Numbered from the stretch's first letter, positions 9,749 to 18,946 are shown. The stretch: DNA of 64,000 bases from an uncultured Bacteroidota bacterium (GCA_903906365.1 CAIVKC010000043.1:186001-250000); one strand, 5' to 3'. Program-made: numbers and translations. The notes: a model not told the origin generated them from the sequence alone.

Positions 9749-10585
9749 TCAGGTATGGGCAATGAACAGCGGTAATCTTAGTTCCTTCATTATTATGTCT
9801 GCCATACTGGTCCTGAACCACCTGGATACCCTGCTTCTTCGGTAGGACCCTGACACTACCAGGGTATGGTCTGACTGACCCTTTAGATACCGGATGATTT
9901 CCTCCTCCGGTAATCCCTTTAATACCTGGTAGTTGGCACTGGGAAAATGTCTTTTGATAAATTCCTTGATAAGTTTATTATCCGGAACATGCAGGGACTC
10001 GTAGTTGTTTTTCACCGTAAGTACTTCGGTGTTCAGGTGTTTTAAAAAGGGGAACATATAACTAAACATCCGTATGGCGAATACGGAAGAAGGCTCACCA
10101 TCATAAAGCATAATGATGTTTTCAATCGGTTTATAACTGGAAGGGACCAACAAAACCGGGCATTGCACTTCGCTCAATAAATCACGGATAAATCGGGTGG
10201 GGGCAGGCTCTTCATAATGGGTCAGGGTTTCCCTTGCATCAATAATCAGCAGGTCTGCATAAATGCTTTCATGGATTAGCTCCTGGATCGCTATATCCTG
10301 ATCACGATGGATGTTGAACTGAAAACCGGCGGCCTGGCAGGTATGTTCAAATAATTCGACCGACTGTCTCCTGGTATTTTTGTCCTTTTCCTCAAGCAGG
10401 CCTACTTTGTATTCCGAAACCCCGTCCTTGGTAATCAGATCGGATATTTTATAGCTGGTATAGGTGAAATCTTCCAGGAAAACCCCTACCAAATGGGCAT
10501 GTGACATGTTTATGACTTGGGAGGCATAAGCCAGGGTGCTTTCGGAAAATTTTAAACCATCAAAGGCTGCAATGATCTTTTTCAT
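9749..10585 (-). CDS. Universal stress protein, tandem UspA domains (fourth gene of cluster)
   Basis: 278 aa with two Usp domains, about residues 1-145 and 150-278. The N-terminal strand KKIIAAFDGLKFSE is typical. The second-domain nucleotide loop, normally GxxGx9G(S/T), reads GSYRRSRVSRWFRTS: the second Gly is Arg and the third is not Gly. This is the most diverged of the four and probably does not bind ATP in the classical way. It is last in a same-strand run, 9 bp after the preceding usp gene. Tandem-domain Usps respond to hypoxia and energy stress in other bacteria. Confidence 0.9.
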   Translation of the reverse strand: MKKIIAAFDGLKFSESTLAYASQVINMSHAHLVGVFLEDFTYTSYKISDLITKDGVSEYKVGLLEEKDKNTRRQSVELFEHTCQAAGFQFNIHRDQDIAIQELIHESIYADLLIIDARETLTHYEEPAPTRFIRDLLSEVQCPVLLVPSSYKPIENIIMLYDGEPSSVFAIRMFSYMFPFLKHLNTEVLTVKNNYESLHVPDNKLIKEFIKRHFPSANYQVLKGLPEEEIIRYLKGQSDHTLVVSGSYRRSRVSRWFRTSMADIIMKELRLPLFIAHT

Positions 10586-10594
10586 AACCGGGTA

Positions 10595-11431
10595 TTAAGG
10601 GTGAGTGATAAAAACATATTCCAGTTGAGATAGGAGTATTTTGTCGGATTCGCTTTTGTGGAAAAAAGTGGATAATCTGCTGCGGCCATAGGCACCTAAA
10701 GTGACCAGGCTGCCCGGCCTGTTTTGTAAAAAATCCAGGATTTCAACAGAGGGTTCGCCGTTGCAAACAGCTAAATCCCAATTCTTGAAATGAGCACCCA
10801 AATATCCGGCAAGCAGTTTTTCTTCTGTTAGTTTACCGGTATTTTTTTCGTCTACGTATAGCACCGTTACTTTGGCGGGTTGTAATTTTTCCAATAACTG
10901 GGTGGCCTGCCGGATGGCGTACATGCTTGAGTAACTGCCATTATAGGTAAAGACAAATTCTTTGATCGCCGTTAATTGGGGGGGGATGATCAATACAGGA
11001 CACTGGGCGTTGTGCAGGACCGACTTTACGGAAATCTCCGTATCATGATGGAGGGAGGACCTATTTGAAATGGAAGAATCCAACAGCAACATATCTGCAA
11101 ACCGGCTTTCTTTGACCAGGTCTGCAACGGGGTCACCGGTTTCTTCCCGAAGCAATAGGTTCAAATGATGGGTTTCACAGGTACTGTGAAAGAGCTTCAT
11201 ACCAATGGCTATTTGTTTCTTTCTCTCTTCCAGACGCTGCCAGTCGATTTCCTCATTGAAAGCATACGCACCGTCCGGATAAGGTCTGGGAATCATTAAA
11301 ATATCGGATACCAGGTTTTCCAGGAATACAACGACCAGGTTGCCTCCGATTTGATTTGATACATTATTAAAATGGATCAGTTGTTCCGGGGAAAAATCAA
11401 TTGCATTTAAGCCTGCAATTATTTGTTTCAT
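10595..11431 (-). CDS. Universal stress protein, tandem UspA domains (third gene of cluster)
   Basis: 278 aa, two Usp domains. The start MKQIIAGLNAIDFS is in frame with the family N-terminal strand. The C-terminal nucleotide loop is GAYGRSRLSTFFHKSES: the first two glycines are kept but the G of the final G(S/T) is Lys. The first domain ends with CPVLIIPP, as is usual for the domain boundary. It lies 9 bp from both neighbouring usp genes, indicating one transcript. Confidence 0.9.
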   Translation of the reverse strand: MKQIIAGLNAIDFSPEQLIHFNNVSNQIGGNLVVVFLENLVSDILMIPRPYPDGAYAFNEEIDWQRLEERKKQIAIGMKLFHSTCETHHLNLLLREETGDPVADLVKESRFADMLLLDSSISNRSSLHHDTEISVKSVLHNAQCPVLIIPPQLTAIKEFVFTYNGSYSSMYAIRQATQLLEKLQPAKVTVLYVDEKNTGKLTEEKLLAGYLGAHFKNWDLAVCNGEPSVEILDFLQNRPGSLVTLGAYGRSRLSTFFHKSESDKILLSQLEYVFITHP

Positions 11432-11440
11432 GGATGTATT

Positions 11441-12280
11441 TTAAGGGTGTGTGATAAATAAGGGCAGGTTCGTGGTTTTCAACAATTTATCCGCAGTACT
11501 TTCTTTAAAGAGCCTGGAGAGTGCACCCCGCCCATAGGCACCCATGACAATCATGGCTTTCTTTTTTAGCAGCAAATGGGAGAAAATCTGGTCTCTGGCA
11601 TCACCATACAGAATTTCCGGCTGCAGGTTTACGTAGTGATGCCTGAACCAGGCACGCACCCTGTCCTGATAAGGCACCGATTCATCTCCGGGTTTATTGA
11701 CCTCCAGCAGGGTCACTTTTTTGTTGCTGAATTCCGGTAGCAGGTACTCAAATTGCTTGATAGCATAAAAGGATGACCTGCTTCCATCGTAGCAAAAAAT
11801 AAGCTCTTCGAGTTCATCAAAGGTTTCCGGTGCAATGATAACCGGGCACTCCGATAATTTGAGGATATCCCTGACAAATTCCATGTGATGCTCTTTGGAG
11901 GTTTCTCCGTATTCTGTGTCGGGATCAATGACCAGGAGGTCTGCAAAGCGGCTTTCAGCAATTAATTCGGCGGAGGGGACGCCAGAGTCCCTGTATACAT
12001 CGCAATTCACACCCCGGTTAGTACATGCTTCTTTGAATCTGGCAATATTGTTTTCGATGTCCTTCATTTTTTCCTGATAGGCAGGCGATTTGACATCGGG
12101 TTGCCAGTCCAGGTAGGTGGTTTGGTACATGGTTCTCAGGACCGGTTTCTTATCTGATTCGAGGTTTTCCAACAGGAGCCCGGTTATTTTGGACCTGGCA
12201 ATTCGGCCCAAATAACAGGCGAATTCCAGGGTGGTCATATTTATTTTGGTGCTGTCCAGAGCGACTAATATTTTTTGCAT
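11441..12280 (-). CDS. Universal stress protein, tandem UspA domains (second gene of cluster)
   Basis: 279 aa, two Usp domains, starting QKILVALDSTKIN. The C-terminal loop GAYGRGALSRLFKESTAD keeps GxxG but has Glu where the last Gly of the ATP motif should be. The first domain ends with ECPVIIAPE. It is separated from the first usp gene by 106 bp without an obvious terminator or CRP-type site, so it may be read from the 13.2-kb promoter or from its own weak one. Confidence 0.9.
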   Translation of the reverse strand: MQKILVALDSTKINMTTLEFACYLGRIARSKITGLLLENLESDKKPVLRTMYQTTYLDWQPDVKSPAYQEKMKDIENNIARFKEACTNRGVNCDVYRDSGVPSAELIAESRFADLLVIDPDTEYGETSKEHHMEFVRDILKLSECPVIIAPETFDELEELIFCYDGSRSSFYAIKQFEYLLPEFSNKKVTLLEVNKPGDESVPYQDRVRAWFRHHYVNLQPEILYGDARDQIFSHLLLKKKAMIVMGAYGRGALSRLFKESTADKLLKTTNLPLFITHP

Positions 12281-12386
12281 GGTGAGTTCAGTTTGCTTAA
12301 TAGCGGATTAACATAAAAAATTCAGTTGGCAGCAAGGATATAAGGATCTTGGTTTGGTAACCTACACTGTTTAATGGAGGATAGGG

Positions 12387-13214
12387 CTATGGGTGACTGA
12401 TGAAGGCCGGTATTTTGTGATCTTTGATAACGCCGGTTATAAAACTCTTCTTAAATAACGATGAAAAGGAGGACCGGCCATAAGAACCGCTTATCACCAT
12501 GGCGGATTTTTTGTCACTCAGCCACCGTGCAAAATATTTGGCCGGTTCCAGATTAAGCTTCATGATGGTAAGATTTGGAAAAGACCGGGAAACAAGTTCC
12601 TCAATATATATTTCATCCGGCATCTCTTTGTCTGAATGGTCTCTGGCATATACCAGCAGCGTATTGTTGGTCGTCATATCCGGGAATAGATAGGTGAATT
12701 GCTTTATCGCATATACGGATGCCTCACTTCCATCATAGGTGAGTATATTGCTCTGGGGAAATTCATATTTTTCCGGAACTACCACCACCGGGCATTCGGA
12801 AGAATGAAGGGCATCCTGTAAATATTCATTGGGTTCTTCGGTACCCAGGTTCTTGTAAAAGCTTTCACTCCCAATGACCAGTAAATGGGCAAATCTGGTT
12901 TCCTTTTTTAATTCCGGCATCGCGAAATTTTCAAAATCACGGTGTACCCTGAATTCTATTTGGTTTTTTATGCAAAAGGCTTCAAACCGGAGTATGTTCT
13001 TTTCGATCTCAGAAGAATCCGGCTTTTCCTCCACCGGAATGAATAGCGGACCGATCATGCCATCCGAATAGCTTCTGCGCAAATCCGCAAAATCCAGTTT
13101 AGGCAAAAAAACCCCGGTAACCAGGATCTTGGATATTTCGTTCCTATTTCTGATAAAATTCAAAGCGCCTTCCGAAAAATGTGTTCCGTCAAAAGCGACT
13201 AATATTTTATTCAT
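12387..13214 (-). CDS. Universal stress protein, tandem UspA domains (first gene of cluster)
   Basis: 275 aa, two Usp domains, starting NKILVAFDGTHFSEGAL. The C-terminal loop GSYGRSSFSSLFKKSF has GxxG but Lys in place of the last Gly. As first gene of the cluster it sits directly behind one of the best promoters in the window: a palindrome at 13280-13293 and a perfect TAAATTTG -7 element. The predicted leader is only about 10 nt. Confidence 0.9.
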   Translation of the reverse strand: MNKILVAFDGTHFSEGALNFIRNRNEISKILVTGVFLPKLDFADLRRSYSDGMIGPLFIPVEEKPDSSEIEKNILRFEAFCIKNQIEFRVHRDFENFAMPELKKETRFAHLLVIGSESFYKNLGTEEPNEYLQDALHSSECPVVVVPEKYEFPQSNILTYDGSEASVYAIKQFTYLFPDMTTNNTLLVYARDHSDKEMPDEIYIEELVSRSFPNLTIMKLNLEPAKYFARWLSDKKSAMVISGSYGRSSFSSLFKKSFITGVIKDHKIPAFISHP

Positions 13215-13227
13215 AAACTACTTTTTT

Positions 13228-13293
13228 CAAATTTATTCCTATAAGCAGTAGGTATATATGACCGGCATCAAAAAAATGGGTGATGATAATCAT
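13228..13293 (-). promoter_or_regulatory. CRP-type site and -7 element of usp cluster
   Basis: On the minus strand ATGAT-TATC-ATCAC (13293-13280) precedes a perfect TAAATTTG (13235-13228), with 58.5 bp from site centre to the last -7 base. No TTTG -33 box lies at normal spacing, which fits dependence on an activator bound near -62. Confidence 0.75.
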
Positions 13294-13467
13294 TTTTAAG
13301 GCAGGCATCGGTAAACCATAAATGTCCTCCCTTTTTTACCTGATGAACCTAAGTTCCCTCCCAGACAGGGTATGGGAAAATATGGTATTCATAATAGAGT
13401 ATGGGTGTTCTGTTCTACATGTAATCTTGACAGCCGGGAAGCGATGGTTAGATCCCGCATTTTGATA

Positions 13468-13497
13468 CCTGTCATTTTTGGTTATGACAGGGGTCAT
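13468..13497 (+). promoter_or_regulatory. Nested palindromes in front of ppsA
   Basis: ATGAC-AGGG-GTCAT (13484-13497) is a perfect CRP-type site. Its left half also pairs with an upstream arm: CCTGTCAT (13468-13475) and ATGACAGG (13484-13491) form an 8-bp perfect inverted repeat around an 8-bp spacer. The two palindromes share ATGAC and cannot both be filled by separate dimers. No good TAnnTTTG lies at 36.5 bp (AAAATTAC, 13520-13527); an alternative TTTG-N19-TAATAATG (13477-13507) would put the site inside the promoter. Confidence 0.65.
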
Positions 13498-13538
13498 TTT
13501 AATAATGCGATTAATGAAGAAAATTACAAGAAAAAAGT

Positions 13539-15932
13539 ATGAGCGAATATATCAAGAAGTTTATCAATATTCGGATGAATGATGTCAATACGGTAGGCGG
13601 CAAGAATGCCTCGCTGGGAGAGATGTATTCCCAACTGTCAGGAAAAGGAATTGAAGTGCCCAACGGATTTGCGGTTACCGCCAACGGGTTTTGGCTGTTT
13701 GTCGAGGAGAACCAATTACGCGGTCTCATCAAGGGTGAATTGGAAAAGCTAGACAGGGTCAGTTTCAGTAATTTGAAGGAGGTGGGAAGCAGCGTCCGTG
13801 AATTATTTTTGAAAGCCAGCATGCCCAAAGTACTATCTGAGGAAATCATGGCAGCCTACATGGATTTATGCCAGGGAGACTTGGTGGAAGTGGCCGTCAG
13901 GAGCAGCGCTACTGCGGAGGACCTTCCGCAGGCAAGTTTTGCTGGTCAGCACGAGTCATTTTTAAATGTCAAGGGCTATGGCGCGATCCTGAAGGGTGTC
14001 CAGGATTGCTATGCTTCTCTTTTTACCAACAGGGCGATCAAATACCGTGAGGATAATGGATTTGATCATTTAAAGATAGCCTTGTCCGTCGGAGTTCAGA
14101 AAATGGTACGTTCGGATAAAGGTTGTTCAGGAGTGGGATTTACCCTAGAGCCGGAATCGGGCTTTTCTGATATTATTCACATTTCCGGGGTTTGGGGCCT
14201 GGGTGAGAATATTGTACAGGGAACGGTAACCCCGGATGAATTCTTTGTTTTCAAACCGACTTTAAGGCTCCAAAAAAAGGCGGTCATTCAACGGAAACTT
14301 GGTGAAAAGGCCCTTACCATGATTTACTCCGAACAGGCCCCCAATAGTGCGTCAGTCATTAATGTGGAGACACCTTTGGAAAAAAGAGAGGCATTTGTAT
14401 TGGAGGAGCCCGAGGTCATTCAACTGGCAGAATGGTTTTCTATTATTGAGGATCATTATAAAAGGCACATGGATATAGAATGGGCCAAAGACGGTATTAC
14501 CAATAAATTATACATTGTCCAGGCAAGACCGGAAACGGTCCATTCCCAGAAAAACCCCTATCAGCTTAAGGAATACAAATTAATGGAAAAGGGAGTCTGT
14601 TTGACCCAGGGTAACGCAATAGGTTCCAAAGTTGCCACCGGCGTGGCCAGGATCCTGCAATCACCTGAGGAGAGTGATAAGGTGAATGTCGGTGACATAG
14701 TGGTTACCGACATGACGTCGCCGGACTGGGATCCTATATTGAAGAAATCAGGGGGAATAATTACCAACAAGGGCGGAAGAACCAGTCATGCTTCCATTGT
14801 GGCCAGAGAACTCGGCGTTCCGGCCGTTGTGGGTTGCAATGATGCCACCACGGTAATTCAGGACGGGGAAATGATTACCGTGAGTTGTAGTGAAGGGAAG
14901 ATCGGATTTGTATACCAGGGTAAAGTGGCTTTCAAAGAAACGGCATTGGATTTTTCCCATATTCACAAACCGGAGTCCACTGAAGTCATGCTGATCGTAG
15001 GAGATCCTGATAAGGCCTTTAAGCATTCCTTTTACCCCAATGATGGGGTGGGGTTAATGCGGATAGAATTTATCATAACGCATTTTATTCAGATTCACCC
15101 CATGGCCCTGGTAAAATTCAAGGAACTCAAGGATCCCGCCGCAGTAGAAAAAATTGAACGGCTGACCCATCACTATGCCAATAAGGAAAAATACTTTGTT
15201 GAAAAACTCGCTGAAGGAATTGCTACCATCGGGGCGGCATTTTATCCCAAGGATGTTATCGTCCGTATGAGTGATTTTAAAACCAATGAATATGCCAATC
15301 TGATTGGCGGAAAACAATTTGAACCCCATGAGGAAAATCCTATGCTGGGATTTCGCGGAGCTTCCCGGTATTATAATGAATTGTACAAGGAAGGCTTCCG
15401 GCTAGAATGTGAGGCCGTTAAATGGGTAAGGGAGGAGATGGGGCTCACCAATATTAAGGTGATGATACCTTTCTGTAGAACCGTGGAAGAGGGGAGAAAG
15501 GTTATAGAGGCACTGAAAATGAATGGGTTGGACAGGGACAAAGATGCGACTTTGGAAGTGTATGTAATGGCTGAAATACCCAGTAATGTGCTGTTGGCTG
15601 ATGAATTCGCCAAAATTTTTGACGGATTTTCCATTGGTTCCAATGATCTCACCCAGCTTACCCTTGGGGTGGACAGAGATTCCGAAATGGTCAGCGGGTT
15701 ATTCAGTGAGCAAAACGAGGCGGTCAGGATGATGATCTCCATGGTCATTAGTAAGGCTAAACAGGCAGGGGCCAAGATTGGCTTATGCGGGCAGGCCCCC
15801 AGCGATTTTCCGGAATTTGCCAGATTCCTGGTGCAGCATGGCATAGACAGTATTTCATTTAATCCGGATGCCGTGGTCAACGGAATTGAAAATATTAAGC
15901 AGGCCGAGGCCCAATTGCTAACCACTGCTTAG
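13539..15932 (+). CDS. ppsA: Phosphoenolpyruvate synthase (PEP-utilising enzyme family)
   Basis: 797-aa enzyme that converts pyruvate and ATP to PEP, AMP and phosphate, the entry to gluconeogenesis. Order of domains: N-terminal ATP-grasp PPDK_N (VGGKNASLGEM through RPETVHS, residues about 18-340), the phosphohistidine swivelling domain with GGRTSHASIVARELGVPAVVG (His about 418), and the C-terminal TIM barrel (GFRGASRYYN to GLCGQAPSDFPEFARFL, with Cys near the end). Length fits PpsA rather than PPDK (about 870-900). In a stress island it may reset carbon flow when glycolysis or respiration stalls. Confidence 0.93.
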   Translation: MSEYIKKFINIRMNDVNTVGGKNASLGEMYSQLSGKGIEVPNGFAVTANGFWLFVEENQLRGLIKGELEKLDRVSFSNLKEVGSSVRELFLKASMPKVLSEEIMAAYMDLCQGDLVEVAVRSSATAEDLPQASFAGQHESFLNVKGYGAILKGVQDCYASLFTNRAIKYREDNGFDHLKIALSVGVQKMVRSDKGCSGVGFTLEPESGFSDIIHISGVWGLGENIVQGTVTPDEFFVFKPTLRLQKKAVIQRKLGEKALTMIYSEQAPNSASVINVETPLEKREAFVLEEPEVIQLAEWFSIIEDHYKRHMDIEWAKDGITNKLYIVQARPETVHSQKNPYQLKEYKLMEKGVCLTQGNAIGSKVATGVARILQSPEESDKVNVGDIVVTDMTSPDWDPILKKSGGIITNKGGRTSHASIVARELGVPAVVGCNDATTVIQDGEMITVSCSEGKIGFVYQGKVAFKETALDFSHIHKPESTEVMLIVGDPDKAFKHSFYPNDGVGLMRIEFIITHFIQIHPMALVKFKELKDPAAVEKIERLTHHYANKEKYFVEKLAEGIATIGAAFYPKDVIVRMSDFKTNEYANLIGGKQFEPHEENPMLGFRGASRYYNELYKEGFRLECEAVKWVREEMGLTNIKVMIPFCRTVEEGRKVIEALKMNGLDRDKDATLEVYVMAEIPSNVLLADEFAKIFDGFSIGSNDLTQLTLGVDRDSEMVSGLFSEQNEAVRMMISMVISKAKQAGAKIGLCGQAPSDFPEFARFLVQHGIDSISFNPDAVVNGIENIKQAEAQLLTTA

Positions 15933-16280
15933 TTCTGTTTTAGGCTAAAATATGCTGTGGCAGCCTAAGGCTGCGGGTATGGGGAATGCATGTTCAACAT
16001 AAGGGTTGTTCCCTGTTGAATGGCAGTATGCTGATTTAGATAGGGGGGCGAAAAAGTTGAGTAATTGAACCCGGCAGTTTATGTTGTTTGGGTTGCCGAT
16101 TCAAAGGGGGATTCTTGTTTGATTTGGGTTGTTAATGGAATTCCCAATGACATAGGTTGTCATATTCCAGGCTGCTGTACCCAGGCTGAATGGCTGGATG
16201 ATTTGACTTGCGTGAAAGTGAGGTTGGGATAAAGCCTGTTATTTGGAAAAGGATAAAATGATTCAATAAGGAATACAGCC
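15933..16280. other. Intergenic region ppsA / PNPOx-like gene
   Basis: No gene. It contains a short GC-rich stem (GCAGCC-TAA-GGCTGC, 15960-15974) without a T tract, and the N7 inverted repeat at 16147-16163. Confidence 0.45.
16147..16163 (+). promoter_or_regulatory. ATGAC/GTCAT inverted repeat with 7-bp spacer
   Basis: ATGAC-ATAGGTT-GTCAT has the same half-sites as the CRP-type palindromes but a 7-bp rather than a 4-bp spacer, about 120 bp before the PNPOx-like gene. No TAnnTTTG lies at the usual spacing. It may be a variant site or coincidence. Confidence 0.35.
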
Positions 16281-16745
16281 ATGATAGGTTATTTAACGAA
16301 CGATCAGGTAATATCCGTTTTGCAGGATAATCATTTTGGACGGTTAGGCTGTAATGATGGATATAATTCTTATATATTTCCATTGAATTATATATTTAAC
16401 GGAAAACAAATTATATGTCAGTCACTGTGGGGAACAAAACTGATGATTATGCGTCAAAACAAGCGGGTTTGTTTGCAGGTGGATGTCATCGAGGGAATTA
16501 GCCGGTGGAAATCAGTGCTTGTTCTGGGAGAATATGAAGAACTCCTAAGCAAAAGAAACAGGGAGGCAGCCATGAAGGATTTTGTCCGCAATGGTATTGC
16601 GCTGAAAATCAGTGAAAATAATCTATCGGCCGGAAATGAGAAGGACCTGGCTGGTGGTTTGGCCGATAAGCCGGCATTGAAGCCCGTTATCTTTTGTATA
16701 CACATAGATGAGATGGTCGGACGCTGTGAATGGGAGGGAGTTTAA
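16281..16745 (+). CDS. Pyridoxamine 5'-phosphate oxidase-like FMN-binding protein
   Basis: 154 aa. The start MIGYLTNDQVISVLQDNHFGRLGCNDG, then YIFPLNYIFNGKQIICQS and the GISRWKSVLVLGEYEEL strand, match the split-barrel flavin-binding fold of the PNPOx/NimA-like group. These bind FMN or F420 and often reduce small molecules; true vitamin B6 oxidation is not implied. Similar proteins (for example Rv3129) belong to the mycobacterial DosR regulon. The C-terminal 35 residues are variable and contain a Cys (VIFCIH). Confidence 0.75.
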   Translation: MIGYLTNDQVISVLQDNHFGRLGCNDGYNSYIFPLNYIFNGKQIICQSLWGTKLMIMRQNKRVCLQVDVIEGISRWKSVLVLGEYEELLSKRNREAAMKDFVRNGIALKISENNLSAGNEKDLAGGLADKPALKPVIFCIHIDEMVGRCEWEGV

Positions 16746-16849
16746 ATCCAAGCAATAGAACGCTGCTATTATTAACGGCAGTGGAGTCGGGTGGTGTTCT
16801 GTGTTTTGGTGGCAATATGACCTGATGGGGAGAAAGGTCATGTCTTAGG

Positions 16850-16893
16850 GTGATAAAAGTCATTGACCCTTCTCGCAGGCTGGATTTATTTTG
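16850..16893 (+). promoter_or_regulatory. CRP-type site and -7 element of pfkB-like gene
   Basis: GTGAT-AAAA-GTCAT at 16850-16863. TTATTTTG (16886-16893) matches TAnnTTTG except for one base and ends 36.5 bp from the site centre. The implied leader is about 80 nt. Confidence 0.65.
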
Positions 16894-16977
16894 ATATTCG
16901 ATTTTCAAGGGATATACAACTAAAACGGAGCTGGATGTCTATCCGGCTCTCTTTATTTTCGTAACTTTTAATTTCTA

Positions 16978-17940
16978 ATGGAGTCCATGTCTAATATTAT
17001 CACTATTACATTAAGTCCCGCTGTGGATAAGAGTGCAACGGTTCCTGTGCTGATACCGGATAAAAAAATGAAGTGCTCCGATCCTGTCTTTGAGCCAGGC
17101 GGAGGGGGTATAAATGTGGCCAGGGCAATCCGAAAACTCGGCGGAAATGCCCTGGCGCTCTATTTGGCAGGTGGAAATACGGGCAGGTACCTCACCGGTA
17201 TGTTAAAAGATGAGGGCATAGATACGGCTCAAATTGAAACAGCCTCTGAAACCAGGGAAAATCTTTCCATCCTGGATTTGTCGTCGGGATTGCAGTATCG
17301 CTTTGGAATGCCTGGCGCCTTCATTGAGCCCGATGAATTGAAGCAGTTACTTGGTAGGGTAAGGGCAATGGGCAGCCTTGATTATATGGTCCTTAGCGGA
17401 AGCGTGCCACCCGGGGTTCCCAAGGACATATTTGCCAGGCTGGCTTCCATTGGAAAGGAAAAAGGCGCCAGGGTGGTATTGGATACCTCCGGTGAAGCCC
17501 TGCGTGAGGGCGCTCATGAGGGTGTTTATTTGTTAAAGCCGAACATGGCTGAAATCAGCGCCCTGATGGGAGAGGAAAAGATGAATGATATGGCTGTGGA
17601 AGACATGGCCTATGGTTTATTGGAAAGGGGAAATTGTGAGATTTTATTGCTTTCCATGGGGGCCGGGGGAGCACTTTTGCTGACCAGGGAGGAGACCATC
17701 CGCCTGAGTTCACCGGCTCTTAAGGTCAGGAGTACTGTTGGAGCGGGGGACAGCATGGTGGCTGGCATGGTATACAGTCTTTCCCTGGGAAAAACAGCCG
17801 AAGAGGCTGCAAAATATGCGGTAGCCTGCGGAGCGGCCGCTACCATGAATCCAGGCACCGAATTATGTAAGCGTACCGATGTGGACCGGTTAATTCACCG
17901 GGTGCATTGCCACCGGATTAGACAAAGGGTAAATCAATAG
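16978..17940 (+). CDS. PfkB-family sugar kinase, phosphofructokinase-like
   Basis: 320 aa (or 317 from ATG 16987, MSNIITITLS). N-terminal ITLSPAVDKS and GGGGINVARAIRKLGG are typical of the 1-phosphofructokinase/6-phosphofructokinase-2/tagatose-6-phosphate kinase subgroup. The C-terminal signature VGAGDSMVAGMVYS carries the catalytic base Asp258 and the anion hole. Without a PTS fructose transporter or aldolase nearby, the phosphorylated sugar is unclear; the mycobacterial DosR-regulon PfkB (Rv2029c) is a PFK-2 of this group. The substrate call is therefore inference. Confidence 0.85.
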   Translation: MESMSNIITITLSPAVDKSATVPVLIPDKKMKCSDPVFEPGGGGINVARAIRKLGGNALALYLAGGNTGRYLTGMLKDEGIDTAQIETASETRENLSILDLSSGLQYRFGMPGAFIEPDELKQLLGRVRAMGSLDYMVLSGSVPPGVPKDIFARLASIGKEKGARVVLDTSGEALREGAHEGVYLLKPNMAEISALMGEEKMNDMAVEDMAYGLLERGNCEILLLSMGAGGALLLTREETIRLSSPALKVRSTVGAGDSMVAGMVYSLSLGKTAEEAAKYAVACGAAATMNPGTELCKRTDVDRLIHRVHCHRIRQRVNQ

Positions 17941-18139
17941 GGTATTGATCAATGACAGACCCTCCGGGCTGGCAGACTATTGAGCTGACCTGTAGGGTGT
18001 TCGGATTTTTTTAAAGAGTATCTTTATCCTTGCTGAAACAGACCGCTTCTGATGATATTTGCATTGTTGGAATCCCGACATTATCAACCACTCTGAGATG
18101 GGAGGAGCCCTACCATCGATGCCAATAGGCTCCATTGTC

Positions 18140-18946
18140 ATGAAAAAAGAAGCAATTAAAAAACATTTAGGGTCATGTTTTCGGGCCATTAAATCCCTGC
18201 TTGTACAAATGCATCGCAAACCGGAAGTGGCTACAATTCACAAATTCCGGGTTGAAGTGAAGAAATTGCGCGCCTTTCTCAGGTTGATTTCAAACCAGGC
18301 GGATTCAAACAGCCATCATCCCTTACCACGGAAATTAAGGAAGATTTATTCCATCGCCGGCAGGCTGAGGGATATCCAGCTGCAGAAGCGAAGGATCAGA
18401 ACAGGTGCTAAAAACCTGGAGCCGGTTAGCGGATATAAGCGAATGCTTGAGAAGCTTGCTAAGGTTCAGAAAAGGAAATTAATGGATCAGCTGCATAAAT
18501 GCCGCTCTTTTGATTTTATGGGGGATTTGCAGGTAGACATTCCGTCCAAACTCAGTCTTGCCGGCTGGGAAAGGTTCGTTTCAGGACATGTGGGATCAAT
18601 TCAAGGCCTTGCAAACCATGCCAATATCTCCGGGTCACAGTTGCATTTGATCCGTAAGCAGATCAAAGACGTGATTTTTAATTTCAACCTATTGCGATCC
18701 AAACGAGAACTCCCCGGCAGCCTATGCAAAGAGCAGGGGAAAGAGGTAGAAAAAATGGCGCGGCTGGCCCATAAACTGGGCCAGTATTGCGACTGCACTA
18801 TAGCCTTACAGTTCACCGCTCCCATTTACCTAAATACATTAACCGGGATAGAAAGGGATTCCATGACGATAATGAAAAAGTCCTGGCTTGAAAAAAGAAG
18901 CAGGGTAAGGGCTGATATATTAATCATGTTAAGTGATTGGAAATGA
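18140..18946 (+). CDS. CHAD domain protein
   Basis: 268 aa from ATG 18140 (MKKEAIKKHLG); an earlier ATG at 18059 adds a Pro/Gly-rich stretch unlike the family. The conserved His-containing alpha-helical CHAD domain is visible: IHKFRVEVKKLRAFLRLI, then GRLRDIQLQKRRI and many Lys/Arg-rich helices. CHAD domains bind inorganic polyphosphate and localise to polyphosphate granules. It lies 200 bp after pfkB on the same strand. No CYTH triphosphatase domain is fused. It probably links to phosphate and energy storage. Confidence 0.82.
   Translation: MKKEAIKKHLGSCFRAIKSLLVQMHRKPEVATIHKFRVEVKKLRAFLRLISNQADSNSHHPLPRKLRKIYSIAGRLRDIQLQKRRIRTGAKNLEPVSGYKRMLEKLAKVQKRKLMDQLHKCRSFDFMGDLQVDIPSKLSLAGWERFVSGHVGSIQGLANHANISGSQLHLIRKQIKDVIFNFNLLRSKRELPGSLCKEQGKEVEKMARLAHKLGQYCDCTIALQFTAPIYLNTLTGIERDSMTIMKKSWLEKRSRVRADILIMLSDWK

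Larger units (their letters stand above)
13215..13538. other. Divergent intergenic region, usp cluster / ppsA
   Basis: No gene. It contains the usp promoter on one side and the nested palindromes of ppsA on the other; the 100-200 bp between them show nothing further. Confidence 0.6.

Noticed and set aside
13477-13507. TTTG-N19-TAATAATG as a sigma promoter for ppsA
   Set aside because: The -7 part misses two consensus bases; kept only as an alternative in the site entry.
15960-15974. GCAGCC-TAA-GGCTGC stem after ppsA
   Set aside because: Short stem, 3-nt loop and no T tract; not a convincing terminator.
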